Assembly: GCF_000292245.2 (NCBI RefSeq) | Contig: NZ_ALPT02000008.1 | Coordinates: forward strand, 8,205 to 72,204 | Origin: Alkalihalobacillus alcalophilus ATCC 27647 = CGMCC 1.3604 | GTDB lineage: Bacteria > Bacillota > Bacilli > Bacillales > Bacillaceae_D | Length of the DNA stretch: 64,000 nucleotides | Direction of reading: 5' to 3' | Shown here: in pieces, positions 59,380 through 64,000 of the stretch | Position numbering within the stretch: position 1 is the first letter of the stretch | Layout: each line of letters opens with the position of its first letter | Notes under the pieces: generated by a model | Told to the model about the DNA's origin: nothing | Database searches by the model: none | The model's input: the letters and a program-made list of their open reading frames with translations, nothing else | Translations under genes and position numbers: made by a program

Positions 59380-60153
59380 CTAACCTTCTACCTCGTCGGT
59401 CATCACTTGTTTCATTTGTTCAAGAATTTTTTTCTCTAGTCGAGACACTTGTACTTGTGAGATACCTAATCGTTCGGCTACTTCGGATTGAGTTTGGTCT
59501 TTATAATACCGAAGATAAACGATTAAACGTTCTCGTTCTTCCAAATCTCGAATCGCTTCTTTTAAAGCAATTTTATCAAACCATCTCGTTTCCGATTGAT
59601 CAGCGATTTGATCAAGCAATGTAATCGGGTCACCATCGTTTTCATAGACTGTCTCATGAATGGAAGAAAGAGATTTGCTCGCCTCCCCTGCAAAAACCAC
59701 TTCTTCTGGAGGGATTTCTAAATGTTCGGCAATTTCATTTACAGTTGGAACACGCCCGAATGATTTTGTCAGCTCATCCTTTACTTTGCGAATTTTATTG
59801 CCTAATTCTTTAATGGAACGACTGACTTTAACCGTTCCATCATCTCTTAAAAAGCGTTGAATTTCTCCGATAATCATCGGAACAGCATAGGTTGAAAATT
59901 TCACATCATAGGACAAATCAAATTTATCGACTGATTTAATTAAGCCAATACATCCAATTTGAAATAAATCATCAGGATCGTACCCACGATTCATAAACCT
60001 CTGTACAACAGACCAAACGAGCCTTGTATTTCGATTGACGATCAAGTCCCTTGCTTCTTGATCACCAGCCTGGCTTTTTTCGATTAAAGACTTTACTTCC
60101 TTATCCGACAATTGCACCTGCTTCTTTTTGGTTTGTTTCACCTCTACATCCAT
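59380..60153 (-). CDS. sigF: RNA polymerase sigma-F factor
   Basis: First forespore-specific sigma factor. 257 aa from ATG 60153 (GGGG site upstream). Region 2: RNTRLVWSVVQRF, DLFQIGCIGLIKSVDKFD; region 3: EIAEHLEIPPEEV; region 4 helix-turn-helix SEVAERLGISQVQVSRLEKK. Kept inactive by SpoIIAB until SpoIIAA is dephosphorylated. Third gene of spoIIA, 12 bp after spoIIAB. Confidence 0.97.
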   Translation of the reverse strand: MDVEVKQTKKKQVQLSDKEVKSLIEKSQAGDQEARDLIVNRNTRLVWSVVQRFMNRGYDPDDLFQIGCIGLIKSVDKFDLSYDVKFSTYAVPMIIGEIQRFLRDDGTVKVSRSIKELGNKIRKVKDELTKSFGRVPTVNEIAEHLEIPPEEVVFAGEASKSLSSIHETVYENDGDPITLLDQIADQSETRWFDKIALKEAIRDLEERERLIVYLRYYKDQTQSEVAERLGISQVQVSRLEKKILEQMKQVMTDEVEG

Positions 60154-60165
60154 AGGCACGACCCC

Positions 60166-60609
60166 TTAATTAAAAATGGCTTTAGTTTTAGTAAGGTGCT
60201 TTTTCAAATAAATCGACGTGCCGATCATCGGTTCAGAATTCACTTTCATTTCATCCATAAAGTTTTCCATAATTGTAAAGCCCATACCGGAACGCTCTAA
60301 TTCTGGTTTTGTTGTAAATAAAGGCTGTTTTGCTTCTTCAATATCGGTAATGCCCATACCTTCATCACGAATCGTTAATTCAATCGTTTGTTCGTCCAAA
60401 ACCGCATGAATATAGACCATTCCTTCTGGGTCATTTCCATAGCCATGAATAATGGAGTTCGTAACGGCTTCTGAAACGACCGTTTTAATCTCTGTCATTT
60501 CATCCATCGTCGGATCTAGTTGGGCGATAAAAGCTCCGACTGTCACACGAGCAAAAGATTCATTTTCACTTTTGGCAGAAAAACGGATTTCCATTTCATT
60601 TTTTGACAT
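60166..60609 (-). CDS. spoIIAB: SpoIIAB, anti-sigma-F factor and kinase
   Basis: GHKL kinase of 147 aa that binds sigma-F and phosphorylates SpoIIAA. N-box EIKTVVSEAVTNSIIHGYGN, G1 DEGMGITD and G2 RSGMGFTIMENFMD are intact. Immediately follows spoIIAA (stop and start abut). Confidence 0.97.
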   Translation of the reverse strand: MSKNEMEIRFSAKSENESFARVTVGAFIAQLDPTMDEMTEIKTVVSEAVTNSIIHGYGNDPEGMVYIHAVLDEQTIELTIRDEGMGITDIEEAKQPLFTTKPELERSGMGFTIMENFMDEMKVNSEPMIGTSIYLKKHLTKTKAIFN

Positions 60610-60960
60610 TTAAGCCACCCCTAACGTTTGAAGTGCAAACTGTTCATTTTTTTCTAAGCGAATGATTTTAAATAATCCTGACATTTCAAATAAACGCTTA
60701 ACAGCTGGAGAGATTGAACAAACGACCATTTCTCCACCTAATGCTTTGACATATTTATATCGTCCTAAAATCACTCCAAGCCCAGAGCTATCCATAAATG
60801 ATAGCTGCTCTAAGCTTAAGACAATATGTTTAACTTGAGTTTGCTTTAATTTTTCCTCCACTTGTGTTCGGAGTGTTTCTGCCGTATGATGATCCAATTC
60901 TCCTTCAAGACGAACGAGCAATACCTTATCCTTATGCTCTAAATCAATAATCAAACTCAT
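60610..60960 (-). CDS. spoIIAA: SpoIIAA, anti-anti-sigma factor
   Basis: STAS-domain protein of 116 aa from ATG 60960; the open frame extends far into dacF but is not used. Phosphorylated serine in LSFMDSSGLGVILGRYK (near residue 58). Begins MSLIIDLEHKDKVLLVRLEGEL. Preceded by AAAAAGGGAG and a sigma-H-like promoter. Confidence 0.96.
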   Translation of the reverse strand: MSLIIDLEHKDKVLLVRLEGELDHHTAETLRTQVEEKLKQTQVKHIVLSLEQLSFMDSSGLGVILGRYKYVKALGGEMVVCSISPAVKRLFEMSGLFKIIRLEKNEQFALQTLGVA

Positions 60961-61008
60961 ATGATTCAACTCCCTTTTTTTCCTGACTTTTTTAATTGCT
61001 AGAGAGTA

Positions 61009-61068
61009 GTTCGCCTTTATTTTTATGAATCCCTGCCCGCCTGACAAAACTAGATCGTTTTCGAAAAA
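61009..61068 (-). promoter_or_regulatory. sigma-H-like promoter and Spo0A box of spoIIA
   Basis: On the minus strand GCAGGGATT (61028-61036) and GGCGAAC (61009-61015) with a 12-bp spacer fit the sigma-H pattern RNAGGAWWW-N11/12-RNNGAAT with one mismatch in each box. TTTTTCGAAAA (61058-61068) upstream is one base from the 0A box TTTGTCGAAAA. In B. subtilis spoIIA has precisely this control. Confidence 0.65.
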
Positions 61069-61081
61069 AGTAGTGTTTTTT

Positions 61082-62248
61082 TTAATTTGCTCCGAATTTC
61101 GATAAAACTCGTTTAAATAATTGCCACCAAGAGGCACTATCGACATCTTCTCCTGATACAAGTGGTGATTCACTTAACACCTTACCGTCTTTTTCAAGGA
61201 ATAAAGTGCCTAAAGTATCCCCTTTTTGAATTGGTGCTCTAACATCTTCCTTCCATTCAATTCGTTCGACAACATCATCTATGTTTTCCCCTTTTTTAGT
61301 TAAAAGAGAAATCGATTCACTCGTTAAAACAGGAACTTTCTTTTTATCTCCTTTAATCACTGAAATTTCTTCAATCAGATAATCACGTTCATACATAGGG
61401 TGTGTCATGTATTGACTGAATGAATAGTCGAGCATTGCCGTAATTTGGGCATTTCGTTCTTTTGGCGTTGGCGCTCCCATTATAATGGTGATGACACGCA
61501 TTCCATTTTTCTCAGCCGTTGCCGTTAAACAATACATAGCTTCTCTTGTAAATCCTGTTTTTAATCCATCGACCCCAGGGTAGAATTTCACTAGTTTATT
61601 TGTATTCACTAGCCAAAACTCTTTCTCTGTTCCTTTACGTAAATAATCTTCATAAATACTCGTGAACTTTGTAATATCTTCATACTTTAGAAGCTCTTTT
61701 GAAATAATCGCGAGATCATGTGCAGTCGTATAATGCTCTGCAGCTGGTAGTCCATTTGAATTCATAAAATTCGTATTTTCTAAGCCTAGTTCCTTCGCTT
61801 TTTGGTTCATCATTTTGACAAACTCATCTTCCGTACCCGCAATATGCTCGGCCATTGCTACAGATGCATCATTTCCAGAAGCAATCGCAATCGCTTTTAA
61901 CATATCCGTAACCGTCATCTCTTCACCAGGCTCAAGGAAAACTTGGGAACCTCCCATCGATGCCGCATTTTCACTTGTGCGAATCATATCTTCATATTTT
62001 AAGGATCCTTTATCGATCTGTTCCATAATCAGAAGCATCGTCATGATTTTCGTCATACTTGCAGGTGGTAATTTTTCATGACTATTTTTTTCAAATAAAA
62101 CTTGTCCTGTATCCCTTTCGATAACAATCGCTGAGGAAGACTGTTCAGCTAATTCTGCCTGCTGCTTCTCCTCTGCTGCTTGTGCTAATGGAGCAAACAA
62201 AAAACTAATTAAAATACTTAAAACAATAAATCCTTTGAATTTCTTCAT
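61082..62248 (-). CDS. dacF: DacF, sporulation D-alanyl-D-alanine carboxypeptidase
   Basis: Family S11 peptidase of 388 aa made in the forespore; it reduces cortex cross-linking with DacB. Signal peptide KKFKGFIVLSILISFLFAPLAQA; SMTK, SGN and KTG (VDGLKTGFTREA) motifs intact; PBP5 C-terminal domain after residue 285. Lies upstream of spoIIAA as in B. subtilis, with its own sigma-F-like promoter. Confidence 0.96.
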   Translation of the reverse strand: MKKFKGFIVLSILISFLFAPLAQAAEEKQQAELAEQSSSAIVIERDTGQVLFEKNSHEKLPPASMTKIMTMLLIMEQIDKGSLKYEDMIRTSENAASMGGSQVFLEPGEEMTVTDMLKAIAIASGNDASVAMAEHIAGTEDEFVKMMNQKAKELGLENTNFMNSNGLPAAEHYTTAHDLAIISKELLKYEDITKFTSIYEDYLRKGTEKEFWLVNTNKLVKFYPGVDGLKTGFTREAMYCLTATAEKNGMRVITIIMGAPTPKERNAQITAMLDYSFSQYMTHPMYERDYLIEEISVIKGDKKKVPVLTSESISLLTKKGENIDDVVERIEWKEDVRAPIQKGDTLGTLFLEKDGKVLSESPLVSGEDVDSASWWQLFKRVLSKFGAN

Positions 62249-62327
62249 AATTGACCCTCCGACTTAACATTTTTCTTTGAATCTTGAGGACGTTTAAATA
62301 CTACCGACGTCACAACTCACTACTTTC

Positions 62328-62357
62328 CAGTTTTTCCAGTAAACGAGTTTCCTATAC
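62328..62357 (-). promoter_or_regulatory. sigma-F promoter of dacF
   Basis: GTATA (62353-62357), 15-bp spacer, GGAAAAACTG (62328-62337). Both match the sigma-F consensus GYWTA / GGNRANAHTR. The leader is about 70 nt. Confidence 0.78.
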
Positions 62358-62395
62358 GAATGATTCATTTAATAAAAAGGGTTCAAAAGGATGAA

Positions 62396-62424
62396 TTGTT
62401 TTTTCATTCAAATCGAGCTATAAT
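62396..62424 (+). promoter_or_regulatory. sigma-A promoter of the alpha/beta hydrolase gene
   Basis: TTGTTT (62396-62401), 17-bp spacer, TATAAT (62419-62424), 50 bp upstream of the start codon. Confidence 0.65.
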
Positions 62425-62474
62425 AAAACCAAGTAAATAAATAGGAATAATATATTTTAAAAAGGAGTGTACAA

Positions 62475-63263
62475 ATGTTGAGAAAAGAAAATATTACAGT
62501 AACAGTTGGCACTAGAGAATTATCTGCTGTTTTTGAATCCCAAGATGAGTATGAGCCGCATGTCCACCCTCTCATCCTTTTTATACATGGATTTGTTGGC
62601 AACAAAGTCGGGGAACATCGACTCTTCGTGAAAGCCGCTCAACATTTTCATCACTTAGGCTATGCAACATTACGATTCGACTTTTCAGGTTGTGGCGAAA
62701 GCTCCGGACACTACCAAGACGTGACCGTCACAAAACAAATAGAAGAATTAAAAGCCATAATCAATCATGTAAAACACGTTTATAAAGTAAAGGACAAAAA
62801 CCTCATTTTATTGGGCCATAGTTTAGGTGGTGGAATTGCTGCTTTAACAGCAAATGAAATTAGAGGACTACAAAAAGTGATCCTATGGGCACCTGTTGCA
62901 AACCCTTATGAAGAAATCCTTTCAATTACAGGTGAAAGTGCCGAAACACTTGCAAAATCGAGTGGACTCTTTGATTTTTCTGGTTTTTTATTAAGTGAAG
63001 AATTTTTCAATGATTTAAAAAAACATAAACCGCTCGAAAACATTCAACACTATCAAGGCGATTTGCTTGTTTTTCATGGAGAACGTGACCAAGACATTTC
63101 CGTTCAAAATGTAACTAAGTATAAAGAAGCTTTTTTAACTCCTCATTCATCTGGCCTTTTTTCAGCAGAGTTCATCTCATTTGCCGATCACACCTTTACA
63201 AATAGCAATTGGGAACAAGAGTTATTTCAAAAAACAAGTGAACATCTTATCATAAAGGCCTAA
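62475..63263 (+). CDS. alpha/beta hydrolase
   Basis: Serine hydrolase fold protein of 262 aa without signal peptide. Nucleophile elbow LGHSLGGGIA (Ser near residue 117), oxyanion region FIHGFVGNKVGEH, acid in FHGERDQDIS and His in FADHTF. Resembles bacterial acyl-ester hydrolases (YqkD/feruloyl-esterase-like); the substrate is unknown. Ribosome binding site AAAGGAG 8 bp before ATG. Confidence 0.88.
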   Translation: MLRKENITVTVGTRELSAVFESQDEYEPHVHPLILFIHGFVGNKVGEHRLFVKAAQHFHHLGYATLRFDFSGCGESSGHYQDVTVTKQIEELKAIINHVKHVYKVKDKNLILLGHSLGGGIAALTANEIRGLQKVILWAPVANPYEEILSITGESAETLAKSSGLFDFSGFLLSEEFFNDLKKHKPLENIQHYQGDLLVFHGERDQDISVQNVTKYKEAFLTPHSSGLFSAEFISFADHTFTNSNWEQELFQKTSEHLIIKA

Positions 63264-63388
63264 TCAGATATTTTCTAACCTGACTTCAAGCTTTCTGATA
63301 CAGATAAAAAGGAAGCTCATATTCGCGTTCTCCTTATAAAATTGGTACAATTAAATGGAATGAGTTAATGATTGAAGGAGGAAACTTG

Positions 63389-63721
63389 ATGTATATCGTA
63401 ACGAATCGAATCAAAATCAAAAAAGGCTTTGCTGAAAAAATGGCCCCTAACTTTACCAAACCGGGTCCCCTTCAAGAAATGAAAGGCTTTATTAAGGTCG
63501 AAACGACAATTAGGCAAAACATAGAAGAACATGATGAATTAAGTGTCAATATGTATTGGGAAGAGTTAGAAAACTTTGAAGCTTGGAAATCGAGTGATGC
63601 TTTTAAACAAGCCCATGCAAGACCAAAATCAGATTCAAATGAAGAGAAAAAAGACTCGCCCATGCTCGGTAGCGAAATCGTGATTGCCAAAGTCGCTACA
63701 ACGATTGAAGCCAAATCATAG
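63389..63721 (+). CDS. heme-degrading monooxygenase-like protein (ABM domain)
   Basis: Dimeric ferredoxin-like ABM protein of 110 aa from ATG 63389 (GAAGGAGG 7 bp upstream). IVTNRIKIKKGFAEKMAP start, MYWEELENFEAWKSSDAFKQAH core. Resembles HmoA/IsdG-type heme monooxygenases of Bacillus, which release iron from heme. The Asn/Trp/His catalytic triad of IsdG is only partly evident: N, W and H are present but spacing was not verified. Confidence 0.82.
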   Translation: MYIVTNRIKIKKGFAEKMAPNFTKPGPLQEMKGFIKVETTIRQNIEEHDELSVNMYWEELENFEAWKSSDAFKQAHARPKSDSNEEKKDSPMLGSEIVIAKVATTIEAKS

Positions 63722-63729
63722 GTCCTTCT

Positions 63730-63757
63730 AAAAAGCCGATAAATTGATCGGCTTTTT
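63730..63757 (+). terminator. terminator of the monooxygenase-like gene
   Basis: AAAAAGCCGAT/ATCGGCTTTTT hairpin with a 7-nt loop, 9 bp after the stop. Confidence 0.92.
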
Positions 63758-63858
63758 GTATGCTCCATCCCTTACTTTGTTGGTAACATTCACTCTCTGA
63801 CTCTTTATTTTATGGTTATGCTCTTTTTTGGAGATCACTATTTCTCTGCGGCTCTGCG

Positions 63859-64000
63859 TTTTATTGTCTCCATCTCCATTTGGACACCTCTTTTCTGACC
63901 GCTCCTTCCCTTTTCTTGCCTCCATCTCCATTTGGTTACCTCTTTTCCTTTTGCTCTTTCCCTTTTATTGTCTCCATCACCATTTGGTTACCTCTTTTCC
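63859..64000. repeat. 52-bp tandem repeat array E, running off the window
   Basis: Units at 63859-63910, 63911-63962 and 63963-64000 (cut by the window end), period 52 bp. Shared words are TTTTATTGTCTCCATC, CCATTTGG, TTACCTCTTTTCC and CTCTTTCCC. Sequence upstream to about 63780 may be a decayed unit. It has no GTAAT/ATTAC alternation, so it is a different family from arrays A-D, although it also sits next to a terminator. Reverse-strand open frames here are not considered coding. Confidence 0.88.

Noticed and set aside
63728..63931. 67-codon minus-strand frame at the right edge
   Set aside because: It translates the terminator and the 52-bp repeat array; charged low-complexity product with no binding site.
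1..64000. tRNA, rRNA or prophage genes
   Set aside because: I scanned for tRNA GTTCRA...-type arms, rRNA blocks, integrases and phage structural genes by eye and saw none; a tRNAscan-type search was not possible.

Overview
The window is a chromosomal segment of an endospore-forming, low-GC, Gram-positive rod of the Bacillaceae. The evidence is a B. subtilis-like chain of sporulation and housekeeping loci (resAB, rluB, spmAB-dacB, scpAB, ribDEBAH, lysA-ppiB, spoVA, spoIIA-sigF, dacF), AAGGAGG-type ribosome binding sites, several TTG/GTG starts, and sigma-F/G/H-like promoters. The pairing of glyoxylate shunt, methylcitrate cycle and leucine-type acyl-CoA degradation suggests a lineage living on organic acids and amino acids. 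The species cannot be fixed from sequence reading alone.

Layout. 1-4.8 kb: cytochrome c biogenesis (resB partial, resA), rluB, a tandem-repeat array, then spmB-spmA-dacB. 4.9-10.2 kb: a second, accessory spoVA operon (DUF1657, YhcN-like lipoprotein, SpoVAC, SpoVAD, SpoVAEb, DUF1657, DUF421-DUF1657 fusion) with a separate DUF421 gene on each side. Its content matches the spoVA2mob operon known from heat-resistant spores. 10.3-14.2 kb: cardiolipin synthase, Fe/Mn superoxide dismutase, scpB, scpA. 14.2-15.3 kb: a gene-free kilobase with two inverted copies of a covarying structured repeat. 15.2-19.8 kb: DUF309 gene, then ribD-ribE-ribBA-ribH behind an FMN riboswitch. 19.9-20.7 kb: IS200-group element. 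20.8-31.6 kb: malate synthase G, isocitrate lyase and an acyl-CoA degradation operon. 31.6-42.9 kb: transport and miscellaneous genes, including an ABC exporter with a Fur-box promoter and a YtrA-type GntR/ABC operon. 43.1-47.9 kb: prpC-prpD-prpB with a divergent LysR gene. 48-50.8 kb: small genes and ppiB. 50.8-56.4 kb: lysA behind a lysine riboswitch, and the main spoVAC-AD-AEb-AEa-AF operon, which lacks spoVAA and spoVAB. 56.5-62.3 kb: YhaPQ-type ABC genes, sigF-spoIIAB-spoIIAA and dacF. 62.4-64 kb: a hydrolase, a heme-monooxygenase-like protein and a new repeat array.

The most unusual signals are non-coding. (1) Four intergenic arrays (about 2.06-2.41, 31.95-32.2, 42.92-43.02 and 58.98-59.3 kb) share one exact 51-bp period. 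GTAAT and ATTAC alternate in opposite orientation every 25-26 bp, and each array lies next to a rho-independent terminator. (2) A pair of about 120-bp inverted elements near 14.5 and 15.0 kb keep long stems through compensatory base changes. (3) A 127-129 nt hairpin element, also with compensatory changes, forms the 5' leader and supplies the ribosome binding site of two unrelated genes (SIMPL protein and prpC). (4) A separate 52-bp array lies at the right edge.

Functionally the window joins forespore commitment (spoIIA-sigF, dacF), DPA import and release (two spoVA operons), spore core and cortex maturation (spmAB-dacB), and central carbon metabolism for acetate and propionate units.
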